A stretch of 14,409 nt of DNA, taken from CAWVWF01 sp963933885. GTDB lineage: Bacteria; Bacteroidota; Bacteroidia; Flavobacteriales_C; GCA-002722245. The notes beneath the pieces were generated by a model that saw nothing but the letters and a program-made list of their open reading frames with translations, did not search any database and was not told where the DNA came from. The stretch spans positions 1 through 14,409 of the forward strand of contig CAWVWF010000079.1 in NCBI GenBank assembly GCA_963933885.1, written 5' to 3'. Of this stretch, positions 6,627 through 14,408 are shown piece by piece (positions within the stretch are counted from its first letter, which is position 1; the number at the start of each line of letters is the position of its first letter). A program made the position numbers and the translations under genes.

Positions 6627-7424
6627 ATGAGGAAGTTAGCTGTTTTTATATCGTTGTTAGTTTTGTTCGGATGCACTAAAGAGTATCAGGATAATAAAGT
6701 TGTAGTGCTAGGCCATGGAGGTATGGGGATAAATAGTTTTTATCCATGGAATAGTTATGAGTCTGTTTTTAAAGCGGTAAACCTTGATTCTGACGGGACT
6801 GAAATGGATGTTCGAATGACAAAAGACAGTGTTTTTGTTTTGTTTCATTCTGAAGCACTTGAATCCGAAACAGATTTAGTTGGAAATATTCGAGATTTAA
6901 CTTGGGATGAAATTAAGGATGCGAAATATGGATATCCGTATCTGGTTAATTACAGTGTCGCTAAGCTAGAAAATGTATTTAAAGTAATGGAGGGAAGATC
7001 TGATAAGATATTAGATCTAGAAGTGAAGCCTTTTTTAGGAAGCAACCATGAGCAGTATTACAAAGTTTTTAATGCTAATCTTCTAAAGCTAATTTCGAAA
7101 TATGATGTTGCTGACAACTTAATTATAGAATTCAATCAGGAAAGACATTTGGAATTATTTAAACAAGCCAATTCTACAATTTCTGTAGTTGCCTTCAATA
7201 CATATGAAAAAGCATTGAGTTGGGCCATAAAGTACAATTGTGATGGAATAGTATTAAGTCTAGATGAACTGAATAAAACAAAAATTGATGCGATTCATGC
7301 AGCAGGAAAAAAGGTAATAAGTTTCAACGTGAGAAGCTATTCTGAAAATAGAAAAGCGTTAGACTTAGGCATAGATATTATCCAAACAGATAATTTAGAA
7401 TATTTGATAAGCTTGGTGAAATAG
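6627..7424 (+). CDS. glycerophosphodiester phosphodiesterase-family lipoprotein
   Basis: 265 residues. MRKLAVFISLLVLFGC is a lipoprotein signal (lipobox LFGC, Cys16), so it should be anchored to a membrane outside the cytoplasm. The rest is a GDPD TIM barrel: GHGGMG at 29-34 holds the first catalytic His (His30), NSYES at 42-46 replaces the usual PENT, GTEMDVRMTKD at 57-67 supplies the metal ligands Glu59 and Asp61, and FHSEAL at 73-78 holds the second His (His74). ILDLEVKPF carries the later E-x-K motif, and IDIIQTDN near the C-terminus matches the family's G(V/I)D..(I/Q)TD. GDPDs split glycerophosphodiesters into an alcohol and glycerol-3-phosphate. The usual HR pair is HG here and HD is HS, so substrate or activity may differ. 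It is coupled to the preceding barrel-like gene with zero spacing. Confidence 0.85.
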   Translation: MRKLAVFISLLVLFGCTKEYQDNKVVVLGHGGMGINSFYPWNSYESVFKAVNLDSDGTEMDVRMTKDSVFVLFHSEALESETDLVGNIRDLTWDEIKDAKYGYPYLVNYSVAKLENVFKVMEGRSDKILDLEVKPFLGSNHEQYYKVFNANLLKLISKYDVADNLIIEFNQERHLELFKQANSTISVVAFNTYEKALSWAIKYNCDGIVLSLDELNKTKIDAIHAAGKKVISFNVRSYSENRKALDLGIDIIQTDNLEYLISLVK

Positions 7425-7437
7425 TATTGAAAAAGGA

Positions 7438-7471
7438 TGAGCTAATCTATTATTTAAAACAGATTAACTCA
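7438..7471. terminator. hairpin between convergent genes, probable bidirectional terminator
   Basis: TGAGCTAATCT (7438-7448) and AGATTAACTCA (7461-7471) pair over 11 positions with one mismatch, around a 12-base AT-rich loop. It lies between the stops of the GDPD gene (+) and the convergent barrel-like gene (-). On the minus strand a T5 run (7430-7434 as A on the plus strand) follows three bases beyond the stem, so it fits best as the terminator of the minus-strand gene; the plus direction lacks a T-run. Confidence 0.6.
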
Positions 7472-7482
7472 CCCTTGAAATA

Positions 7483-8025
7483 TTATTTTGGTCTATTTAA
7501 TAGAAAATCAAAACCAACTGCAGCACTAAGATTGGTATGCCAGTCTTCATCTGTTATGTCATATAAAGCATATCCAATTTGCATGTTGATTTTGAAGAAA
7601 TCATTTCTACCATATTCAAAACCTAAACCTGCTGAAACATTTAAGTTTTCATTTAATGTATTTGATGATGATGGCTCATCATAGACATAATAAGTTTCCA
7701 ATGAGTATTTATTATAGTAATAACTTGCGCTTACAAAGCTTAACATATCCCAGTTTTTAATAGTTCTGTATTTATATCGATAAGTTAAACCTGAAAAAAG
7801 TGTTTTATCATCTTTTGAAGCAATTGGAAGAACTACTGCTTGAATTTGGTGTTTTTCTTTTAATACTAATTTGTAAGAAAATCCAACCTCACTAGTAGTT
7901 CCTGCATGAAGCCCAAGCCTATGTTGTATTTTTTGGATAGAATCTGTTGATGGTTTTTCAGCTTCTTGAGCACTTGCGAATAATGAAGCAGTTGCAATAA
8001 ATACTGTAAGAATTGATTTGTTCAT
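7483..8025 (-). CDS. secreted outer-membrane beta-barrel-like protein
   Basis: 180 residues with a clear signal peptide (MNKSILTVFIATASLFASA, cleavage near 19/20). The mature protein has strand-like alternation typical of small outer-membrane barrels: HRLGLHAGTTSEVGFSYKLV, IQAVVLPIAS, LFSGLTYRYKYR, FVSASYYYNKYS, NVSAGLGFEYG and the last strand AAVGFDFLLNRPK. No specific family or enzyme motif is recognised. It follows yqgE on the minus strand with a 156-bp AT-rich gap that shows no TAnnTTTG element at a convincing distance and no strong terminator, so whether it has its own promoter is open. A hairpin lies just after its stop. Substrate or partner unknown. Confidence 0.7.
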   Translation of the reverse strand: MNKSILTVFIATASLFASAQEAEKPSTDSIQKIQHRLGLHAGTTSEVGFSYKLVLKEKHQIQAVVLPIASKDDKTLFSGLTYRYKYRTIKNWDMLSFVSASYYYNKYSLETYYVYDEPSSSNTLNENLNVSAGLGFEYGRNDFFKINMQIGYALYDITDEDWHTNLSAAVGFDFLLNRPK

Positions 8026-8181
8026 TTTAGTTGGTTTTATAATTATTGTTGGTTATGTAATTAAAATTTGTTAAAATAAGTCATTCAGTCAATTAACATT
8101 AATCTTTCTTTAATATTGTTTGATTTACATTTAATTATTTCACTGACTTGACGAGAAGAATTGTAAAGGATGCCTTGATTA

Positions 8182-8739
8182 TTAATTTAAAGAGGGTGTA
8201 TGTGCAAATTTACTATAAAGAGAAATTTTAGTTTTCTTGGATTCAAGACATGTATTCCAGAGCGTTTTGTCCTGGTCTTTAAAAACATATTCGGATTTGT
8301 AATCACAAATAACCCAAGAGTCTTGTTCAAATTCTCCTTCAAGTTGTAATTCACTCCATCCAGAATAACCTACGAAGAATTTTATTTCGTCTGCGGAAAC
8401 TTGTCCGTTCTCAATTAAATCACAAATTTCTTCAAAATCACCTCCCCAATACAAACCTTCACCAATCTGAACACTTCTAGCTACTTTTTCACCTAAAGAA
8501 TGAACGTAAAATAGAATGTTATCATCAACTGGACCACCATAATATACAGGGAAATTACAGTCTTTTATTTGTGCAACAGCTTCTCCTACAATAACTCCGG
8601 TAGGTTGGTTTAGGATAAAACCCATACCACCTTCATGATTGTGTTCAACCATAAAAACTACTGATCGTTCAAAAATAGGTCCTTGCAAAAATGGATTTGC
8701 AATTATTATTTTTCCCTTATGTGAATCATTATCGCTCAT
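8182..8739 (-). CDS. yqgE: YqgE/AlgH family protein
   Basis: 185 residues from the ATG at 8739; a GTG at 8745 would add two residues but sits only two bases after the promoter-like element TATTTTTG, so the ATG is more likely. Family motifs in order: GKIIIANPFLQGPIFERSVV near the N-terminus, EGGMGFILNQPTG, YYGGPV, then FFVGYSGWSELQLEGEFEQD and SWVI. Length is normal (about 185). YqgE/AlgH is a conserved soluble protein of unsettled function, named for an effect on alginate regulation in Pseudomonas. It is transcribed divergently from the cyclic-di-AMP phosphodiesterase gene across a 54-bp space in which the two promoters nearly touch. Confidence 0.95.
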   Translation of the reverse strand: MSDNDSHKGKIIIANPFLQGPIFERSVVFMVEHNHEGGMGFILNQPTGVIVGEAVAQIKDCNFPVYYGGPVDDNILFYVHSLGEKVARSVQIGEGLYWGGDFEEICDLIENGQVSADEIKFFVGYSGWSELQLEGEFEQDSWVICDYKSEYVFKDQDKTLWNTCLESKKTKISLYSKFAHTPSLN

Positions 8740-8747
8740 TTCCACTG

Positions 8748-8755
8748 CAAAAATA
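8748..8755 (-). promoter_or_regulatory. Bacteroidota -7 element TATTTTTG for yqgE
   Basis: On the minus strand the sequence reads TATTTTTG, an exact TAnnTTTG, eight bases before the ATG at 8739. No good -33 TTG is seen at 17-21 bp. If used, the 5' UTR would be nearly absent. Confidence 0.45.
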
Positions 8756-8766
8756 GAAGATTTTAT

Positions 8767-8774
8767 TTACTTTG
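8767..8774 (+). promoter_or_regulatory. -7-like element TTACTTTG for pgpH
   Basis: TTACTTTG keeps the TTTG core of the Bacteroidota -7 element (or TA plus one base plus TTTG). It lies eight bases before an ATG at 8783, which opens a four-codon ORF, and 19 bases before the pgpH ATG at 8794. It faces the yqgE element, and the two cores are 11 bp apart. Confidence 0.35.
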
Positions 8775-8793
8775 CATATTCAATGAAAATTAA

Positions 8794-10926
8794 ATGAAAG
8801 ATTTTTTAAATCAAATTAGAAACAGACATGATTTATTTTACAAAATCTTTCTGTTTTTACTGAGTATAACTTGTATCGTTTATCTATTTCCAAAGGAGGC
8901 GACTTTTAAATATGAGTTTCAAAAAAATCAACCTTGGCGTTATGAAACGCTAATAGCTCCATATGATATTCCAGTTTTTAGATCTATTAAAGAGGTAGAA
9001 CTTGAGAAGGAATCTATTAGAGCAAGCAAGAAAAAATACTTTTCTTTAGATGGTAGAAAGGTTAATGAGAAAATTAAATCTTTCGAAAAGGCATTAAATA
9101 AAAAATGGCCTGAATTTTCAGAAAAAGAATTAGGTGGATTATTTAATGCACTTAAATCAGAAAAGTATAAAAAGGAAGCGAATAAAGAAAAAAAGAAAAA
9201 GTACCTAGATTTAGGTAAGTCTATCCTTAAAGATATTTACAGAAGAGGAGTTATAGAATTAACTACAGAAGTGTCTTCTTTTTCAGATTCAACAAAGTTC
9301 TATGTGTACCGAAACAACTATTACGCTGCAACTACCTTAGAAGACGTTTTTACACCAAAATCTGCTTATGAATTTGCAATTGAAAAAATAGATCAGGCTA
9401 AAGGTGTTCATGAGGATTTCATGGGAGAACTTGTAGAAAGTTTATTAACAAGAGAGTCTGGAAGTATAAGTTATAATAAAGATGATACTGAAAGAATTTT
9501 GGGAAAGGCGCTTAGTAAAGTTGATCGAAAAGAAAAGACAATTTTAAAAGATATCCGAATTATAGAAAAAGGTGCACCAATAGATGAAGAAAGTTATAAG
9601 ATCTTAAAGTCGTTTGAGAAGAAATACAAAACCAAGAAAAAATCCAAATTGAGTAAGTACGCTATTGGTTTTGGACAAACTCTATTGGTTTCTATATTGA
9701 TGGCTTGTTTAGTGTTCTACTTAATATTCTTTAGAAGTGTTTTATTGGATAATAACAAGAACATTGTTTTCTTACTATTTACAATAACAGCATTCGTTGT
9801 TGTTTCTACATTGGTACTTAAGTATGATTTATTCAACGTGTACATTGTTCCAATCTGTTTAGCACCAATTATAGTGAGATCATTCTTTGATACAAGAACA
9901 GCCTTTTTTGTTCACTTATTAATCGTGTTACTATTAGGTTTTGTAGTCTCTAACGGATTCCATTTTGTATTCCTACAACTAGTTGCTGGTATGATGGGGA
10001 TTTACGGATTCTCTAACTTCAGAAATCGATCTCAATTATTCTATACTACATTCGTAATCGCCTTGTCATATTCATTATGTTATATCGCTTTAAACGTTAT
10101 AGTTGAAGGGAACTTTAGTGAAATCGATTGGATTACAATCGGTTATTTATCTATCTCAGCTTTGCTTACGCTTTTAGCATATCCAATGATTTACTTATTC
10201 GAAAAGGTATTTGGATTTATTTCGGATGTAACGCTTTTAGAATTAGCTGACACAAACAATAAGCTCTTGAGAGATCTTGCTAGAAAGGCTCCAGGGACTT
10301 TCCAGCATAGTTTACAAGTTGCTAACTTAGCAGAAGCTGCAACAAGTTTGATTGGTGGTAATTCATTATTGATTAGAACGGCAGCTTTGTATCATGATAT
10401 CGGAAAGATGGATGCTCCAATGTATTACATCGAAAATCAAAGTACAGGCCTTAATCCGCATGATGAATTAAGTTATGAGGAAAGTGCTCAGATAATTATA
10501 AATCACGTTACAGCAGGTGTTGAAATTGCTAAGAAAGCAGGTATTCCAGATAAGATTATTGATTTTATTAGAACGCACCACGGAACAACTAAAACAGGAT
10601 ATTTCTTTAAGATGTATTTAATAGATAATCCAGATGCTGAAATAAGTGAAGCTGAAGAATTATTTACTTATCCAGGACCAATTCCATTTAGTAAGGAGAG
10701 TGTAGTGCTGATGATGGCTGATTCTGTTGAAGCTGCTTCACGTAGTTTAAATAAGCCGGATGCTGAAAAAATAGATAAGCTTGTAGAAGCTATTATTTCA
10801 AATCAAATGGGGGAAGGTCAGTATGAAAATGCTGATATTACTTTAAGAGATTTAAGACTAATTAAAAAAATGTTCAAGAAGATGTTAATGAACATTTATC
10901 ACGTACGAATTGAATACCCTCATTAA
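8794..10926 (+). CDS. pgpH: cyclic-di-AMP phosphodiesterase PgpH (7TM-HD phosphohydrolase)
   Basis: 710 residues with the PgpH layout. A first membrane segment (about 15-34) is followed by an extracytoplasmic 7TMR-HDED domain opening FKYEFQKNQPWRYETLIAPY. Six further membrane segments lie between about 287 and 475. A cytoplasmic HD domain completes it: His505 in FQHSLQVANLAEA, His534-Asp535 in YHDIGK, NPHDELSYEESA, and His595-His596 in RTHHGTT, all expected metal or catalytic residues. PgpH hydrolyses the second messenger c-di-AMP to pApA and affects osmotic balance and envelope homeostasis. Assignment to c-di-AMP rather than c-di-GMP follows from the 7TMR-HDED/7TM/HD arrangement, not HD-GYP. 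The start overlaps the TGA of a four-codon ORF (ATGA), and rdgB starts one base after the stop, forming an operon. Confidence 0.95.
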   Translation: MKDFLNQIRNRHDLFYKIFLFLLSITCIVYLFPKEATFKYEFQKNQPWRYETLIAPYDIPVFRSIKEVELEKESIRASKKKYFSLDGRKVNEKIKSFEKALNKKWPEFSEKELGGLFNALKSEKYKKEANKEKKKKYLDLGKSILKDIYRRGVIELTTEVSSFSDSTKFYVYRNNYYAATTLEDVFTPKSAYEFAIEKIDQAKGVHEDFMGELVESLLTRESGSISYNKDDTERILGKALSKVDRKEKTILKDIRIIEKGAPIDEESYKILKSFEKKYKTKKKSKLSKYAIGFGQTLLVSILMACLVFYLIFFRSVLLDNNKNIVFLLFTITAFVVVSTLVLKYDLFNVYIVPICLAPIIVRSFFDTRTAFFVHLLIVLLLGFVVSNGFHFVFLQLVAGMMGIYGFSNFRNRSQLFYTTFVIALSYSLCYIALNVIVEGNFSEIDWITIGYLSISALLTLLAYPMIYLFEKVFGFISDVTLLELADTNNKLLRDLARKAPGTFQHSLQVANLAEAATSLIGGNSLLIRTAALYHDIGKMDAPMYYIENQSTGLNPHDELSYEESAQIIINHVTAGVEIAKKAGIPDKIIDFIRTHHGTTKTGYFFKMYLIDNPDAEISEAEELFTYPGPIPFSKESVVLMMADSVEAASRSLNKPDAEKIDKLVEAIISNQMGEGQYENADITLRDLRLIKKMFKKMLMNIYHVRIEYPH

Positions 10927-10927
10927 T

Positions 10928-11497
10928 ATGAAAATAGTTTTCGCAACCAACAATCTGAATAAAATTAAGGAAGTTCAAAAAGCTTTACCAAACGTTGAAT
11001 TGGTAAGTTTGAAAAGTATTGGATGTACTGAGGAGTTAGCTGAAGAACAAGAAACACTTCAAGGGAACGCACAGCAAAAAGCTGAGTATGTTTTTAATAA
11101 ATATAAGTTGCCTTGTTTTGCAGATGATACAGGTTTGATTATTGATGCCTTAGATGGTGCTCCAGGTGTATACTCAGCAAGATATGCAGGTGAGGATTGT
11201 GATTCTGAAAAGAACATGGATCTTGTTTTAAAGAACCTTGATGGTAAAGAGGATAGAACAGCAAGATTTAAGACTGTGATTTGTTTATATACGGAAGAAG
11301 GGCCAACGTTTTTTGATGGAGTTGCAGAAGGTGAAATCTTATTAGCTAGACAAGGAGGTGATGGTTTCGGTTACGATCCGATTTTTAGTCCAGAAGGTTT
11401 TGATGCTTCATTTGCTGAAATGTCAATAGCTGAGAAAAATGAGATTTCTCACAGAGGTAAAGCTGTAAGGAAATTAATTAAAGGTTTAGAAAAGTAA
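10928..11497 (+). CDS. rdgB: non-canonical purine NTP pyrophosphatase (RdgB/HAM1)
   Basis: 189 residues from the ATG at 10928, one base after the pgpH stop; an in-frame TTG at 10910 would lie inside pgpH and add residues before the conserved start. MKIVFATNNLNKIKEVQ is the family's N-terminal T/S-x-N-x-x-K nucleotide-binding motif. FADDTGLIIDALDGAPGVYS (from residue 64) holds the catalytic and metal-binding Asp pair, GGDGFGYDPIFSP lies in the substrate pocket, and EISHRGKA near 173-180 has the base-recognising His175-Arg176. The enzyme hydrolyses ITP, dITP and XTP to monophosphate and pyrophosphate, keeping deaminated purines out of DNA and RNA. Length is normal. It converges on topB with only 8 bp between the stops and no visible terminator hairpin. 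Confidence 0.97.
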   Translation: MKIVFATNNLNKIKEVQKALPNVELVSLKSIGCTEELAEEQETLQGNAQQKAEYVFNKYKLPCFADDTGLIIDALDGAPGVYSARYAGEDCDSEKNMDLVLKNLDGKEDRTARFKTVICLYTEEGPTFFDGVAEGEILLARQGGDGFGYDPIFSPEGFDASFAEMSIAEKNEISHRGKAVRKLIKGLEK

Positions 11498-11505
11498 TCA
11501 TTTAA

Positions 11506-13743
11506 TTAGGTAGTTTCTATTCCGAAATCGTGCGTTAACTTAAGAATTCTCTTCGTAGTTTGAATTTGCTTTTCAGTTAAAAACTTAACAACATCCTTAT
11601 TAGACGTTTCTTCTGGTAACAGACTGAATGGTATTAAGAAATCACATGTCTTCTTAAATTCAGAACAACCGTAAGCTGTACTTCCTTTACGCATGATCCC
11701 CGTATTACATTTCGGACATTTTACATTAAGTGGTTTTTCAGCCCTAATTTCAGTTGTGAAATCTTCTTTCAAATAGGCAACAGTTACAGTTCCATTTTGA
11801 GCAGGAGCAAAGCTAACTTTTCGTTGGGTAATTAATTTACTCGCTAATTTCCCATCGATCATCATTCCATTAGATTGAAAAGGAATCTGAAAAGAACAAC
11901 CATTAATCCATTCGGTACAACCAAATGCTGACTTTCCTTTTACAATACTTCCTACTTCACATTTAGGGCAACGGAGTTTAGTAACGGCTGGATTACTTGA
12001 AACAACTTCTTCTACAAGGTCTTCAACCAAACTACGCATTCCGCCAATAAATTCATCAGCACTGTAATCCCCATTTTCAATATCTCTCATCTTCTTTTCC
12101 CACTGACCAGTAAGTCTTGCAGACTTTAAAGTAGGGTTTTCAATCAGTTGGATTAAGTGAATACCAACCTCAGTGGCACGCATGTTTTTCTTATTCTTTT
12201 CGATATACTTTCTTCTATAAAGTGTTTCGATAATATTTGCTCTAGTAGAAGGTCTTCCGATTCCATTCTCCTTCATTAATTGCTTCATTTCCTCATCAGC
12301 AACATCTCTACCCGCTGTTTCCATAGCTCTTAGCAAAGTAGCTTCAGTAAATTCCTTTGGTGCTGAAGTTTTCTTTAAATCCAAACGAGGAGAATGAGGT
12401 CCTGATTCACCCTTTTCAAAATTTGGTAAAATCTTATCGTCCGATCCTGACTTTTTTTCTGATTGATAAACTACTCTCCAACCAGGATGTAATATCTGTT
12501 TTCCAGTAGCTTTGAAGTTGTGCTTATCAACCTTAGCCTTAATTGTTGTGTTTGATACTTTACATTCAGGATAGAATGCTGAGATGAAACGTCTCGTAAT
12601 CATATCGTAAACAGCCGCTTCAGGACCAGCAATACTGTTTGCTTTCATTCCTGTTGGAATAATAGCGTGGTGATCTGTAATTTTCTTATCGTTAAATACT
12701 TTGTTGCTTTTCTTGATAGTTCTCTGTAGAAGCGGACTAACAAGGTCTTGATACATTGTTAAGCCTTGCATGATTCCTTTAATCTTTGGGTATTGATCAT
12801 TTGGTAGGAATACCGTATCAACCCTAGGATAAGTTACCAGCTTTTTTTCATAAAGAGACTGAAGTGTATTTAATGTTTGTTCAGCACTCAATCCCAATTT
12901 TTTGTTTGATTCAATCTGTAATGAAGTCAAGTCAAAAAGATTGGGTGGATGCTCTTTACCTTCTTTAGTTTTAATATCAGTAATGGTTAGAGGATGTTCT
13001 CTCATTTGAACCATTAAAGCATCAGCTTTCGTTTTCTCATCTATTTTCCCTTTATCGTAAGAGAAAGTAGCATTGTTGTAATCTGTTTTGATCTCAAAAT
13101 ATATTCCTGGAACAAAGTTCTTAATTTCAAAATGACGCTTAACAATCATCGCTAGAGTAGGAGTTTGTACTCTTCCAACACTCAAAACTTGTTTGTTTTT
13201 ACCGTACTTCATTGTGTACAGTCGTGTAGCATTTATCCCATAAAGCCAATCAGAAATAGCTCTACTTCGTCCAGCGTTAAACAAAGGATCGAAATCCGTT
13301 CCAGGCATCAATTTCTTAAAACCTTCTCGAATTGCTTCTTCAGTTAAAGATGAAATCCAGAGTCTTTTTATTGGTGCTTTACACTCAGCATGTTCTAAAA
13401 CCCATCTTTGGATAAGTTCTCCTTCTTGCCCTGCATCCCCACAGTTTATAACCTCAGTTGCTCCTTGAACTAAATTCTTGATTCTTTCAAATTGTGCTTT
13501 AACACCATTGTCATCAATAACCTTGATTTCAAATTTTTCAGGTGAAATAGGAAGAGAGTAGATGTCCCATTTCTTATAATAAGGATTGTAATCACCAGGT
13601 TCATTAAGTGTACACAAATGACCAAAGGTCCATGTTACTTGAAAACCATTTCCTTCATAGTACCCATCTTTACGTTGGGTAGCTCCTATAATTTTTGCGA
13701 TTTCTCCTGCAACACTTGGCTTTTCGGCAATACAAACTTTCAT
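11506..13743 (-). CDS. topB: DNA topoisomerase III (type IA)
   Basis: 745 residues. The Toprim domain begins MKVCIAEKPSVAGEIAKIIG (Glu7). The metal motif reads CGDAGQEGELIQRW, with Asp103 and Glu107 kept and Gly at 105 where E. coli TopB has a second Asp; the DAGxEGE form is, as I recall, common in TopB outside Gammaproteobacteria. The cleavage Tyr is Tyr305 in LVTYPRVDT. Other type IA motifs: SVGRVQTPTLAMIV, DLTSLQIESNKKLGLSAEQT, DHHAIIPTG, LLRAMETAGRD, GIGRPSTRANII. The C-terminal part carries two zinc-finger-like modules: CPKC at 592-595 with GC...C, and CPKC at 676-679 with GC...C. The enzyme passes single strands through a transient nick and decatenates replication and recombination intermediates. 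A promoter lies immediately upstream, and the DUF4159 gene lies upstream on the same strand. Confidence 0.97.
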   Translation of the reverse strand: MKVCIAEKPSVAGEIAKIIGATQRKDGYYEGNGFQVTWTFGHLCTLNEPGDYNPYYKKWDIYSLPISPEKFEIKVIDDNGVKAQFERIKNLVQGATEVINCGDAGQEGELIQRWVLEHAECKAPIKRLWISSLTEEAIREGFKKLMPGTDFDPLFNAGRSRAISDWLYGINATRLYTMKYGKNKQVLSVGRVQTPTLAMIVKRHFEIKNFVPGIYFEIKTDYNNATFSYDKGKIDEKTKADALMVQMREHPLTITDIKTKEGKEHPPNLFDLTSLQIESNKKLGLSAEQTLNTLQSLYEKKLVTYPRVDTVFLPNDQYPKIKGIMQGLTMYQDLVSPLLQRTIKKSNKVFNDKKITDHHAIIPTGMKANSIAGPEAAVYDMITRRFISAFYPECKVSNTTIKAKVDKHNFKATGKQILHPGWRVVYQSEKKSGSDDKILPNFEKGESGPHSPRLDLKKTSAPKEFTEATLLRAMETAGRDVADEEMKQLMKENGIGRPSTRANIIETLYRRKYIEKNKKNMRATEVGIHLIQLIENPTLKSARLTGQWEKKMRDIENGDYSADEFIGGMRSLVEDLVEEVVSSNPAVTKLRCPKCEVGSIVKGKSAFGCTEWINGCSFQIPFQSNGMMIDGKLASKLITQRKVSFAPAQNGTVTVAYLKEDFTTEIRAEKPLNVKCPKCNTGIMRKGSTAYGCSEFKKTCDFLIPFSLLPEETSNKDVVKFLTEKQIQTTKRILKLTHDFGIETT

Positions 13744-13750
13744 CTACTAC

Positions 13751-13780
13751 CAAAATAAGTAAGAGTTTTTAAACTACAAA
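13751..13780 (-). promoter_or_regulatory. Bacteroidota-type promoter for topB: TTTG-N18-TTATTTTG
   Basis: On the minus strand TTTG (plus 13777-13780) and TTATTTTG (plus 13751-13758) are 18 bp apart, close to the TTTG/TAnnTTTG arrangement; equally TTG-N19-TATTTTG. The topB ATG follows seven bases later, so the transcript would have almost no leader. It lies in the 89-bp gap after the DUF4159 gene, so topB probably has its own promoter. Confidence 0.5.
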
Positions 13781-13832
13781 CTTAAACGAACAGCTTTGGT
13801 TGTAATGTTGAAAAGTTTATCTGAGTGGAGAT

Positions 13833-14408
13833 TTATATTTCCCCAAGATTTAAGGCGTATTGTACAATGTTAGACCCCATTTGTAATGCCTTTTTTCTAG
13901 ACTCGGCTCTGTCGTTGTGCACTTCTGCATCTTCCCAGCCATCACCTAGGTCAGTTTCGTATGAGTAAAAAACAACTAAGCGTCCTTTGTGAAACAATCC
14001 AAAACCTTGTGGTGGTTTTTTATCATGTTCATGGATTTTAGGTAATCCGTTATTGAAATCAAATTTTTGATGGAATATTTTATGCGTGAACGGAAGTTCA
14101 ACTAATTCTTGATCTGGAAATACCTTTTTAAGTTGGATTCTTATATACTTATCCATCCCGTAATTATCGTCGATGTGAAGAAATCCTCCATTTTCTAAAT
14201 ATTGCTTTAAATTCTGAGCTTCTGTTCCACTGAATACAACGTTACCATGTCCAGTCATGTGAATAAGTGGGTAGTTGAATATTTCTGAGCCTCCAACATC
14301 TACAAAATCAGTTTCTGTGTTAATGTTTGTATTGAGGTTTTTGTTACAAAACTTAACCAAGTTTGGAAGAGAAGTAGGATTAGCATACCAGTCTCCTCCA
14401 CCATTATA
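13833..14408 (-). CDS. DUF4159 domain protein, 5' truncated by window edge
   Basis: The frame is open to the window end, so the 191 residues seen lack the true N-terminus; the TTG at 14360 is internal. The visible part opens NGGGDWYANPTSLPNLVKFC, the usual start of the DUF4159 core. It continues with YPLIHMTGHGNVVFSGTEAQ, LKQYLENGGFLHIDDNYGMD, FPDQELVELPFTHKIFH and FHKGRLVVFYSYETDLGDGW, and ends NIVQYALNLGEI. DUF4159 looks like a class I glutamine amidotransferase-like fold (gliding fragment GFLHIDDN); in Bacteroidota such proteins are secreted or envelope-associated and of unknown function. A signal peptide, if any, would lie outside the window. Family certain, role unknown. Confidence 0.93.
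   Translation of the reverse strand, partial: YNGGGDWYANPTSLPNLVKFCNKNLNTNINTETDFVDVGGSEIFNYPLIHMTGHGNVVFSGTEAQNLKQYLENGGFLHIDDNYGMDKYIRIQLKKVFPDQELVELPFTHKIFHQKFDFNNGLPKIHEHDKKPPQGFGLFHKGRLVVFYSYETDLGDGWEDAEVHNDRAESRKKALQMGSNIVQYALNLGEI

Noticed and set aside
7427..7684. 85-codon ORF on the plus strand over the 3' end of the 7483-8025 gene
   Set aside because: It is antisense to a protein with a clear signal peptide and barrel strands, and covers the hairpin; no recognisable features.
8026..8181. 156-bp gap between yqgE and the next minus-strand gene, examined for an sRNA, riboswitch or promoter
   Set aside because: AT-rich with only a four-pair hairpin (AAGG/CCTT) and no TAnnTTTG at a useful distance; nothing to support a call.
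10306..10590. HD domain considered as a c-di-GMP HD-GYP phosphodiesterase
   Set aside because: No GYP motif; the 7TMR-HDED plus 7TM arrangement is that of PgpH, which acts on c-di-AMP.
11498..11505. Space between rdgB and topB stops examined for a terminator
   Set aside because: Only 8 bp and no hairpin with a T-run; termination probably occurs inside the opposing genes or by Rho.
13165..13347. 60-codon ORF on the plus strand inside topB
   Set aside because: Antisense shadow of strongly conserved topoisomerase motifs.
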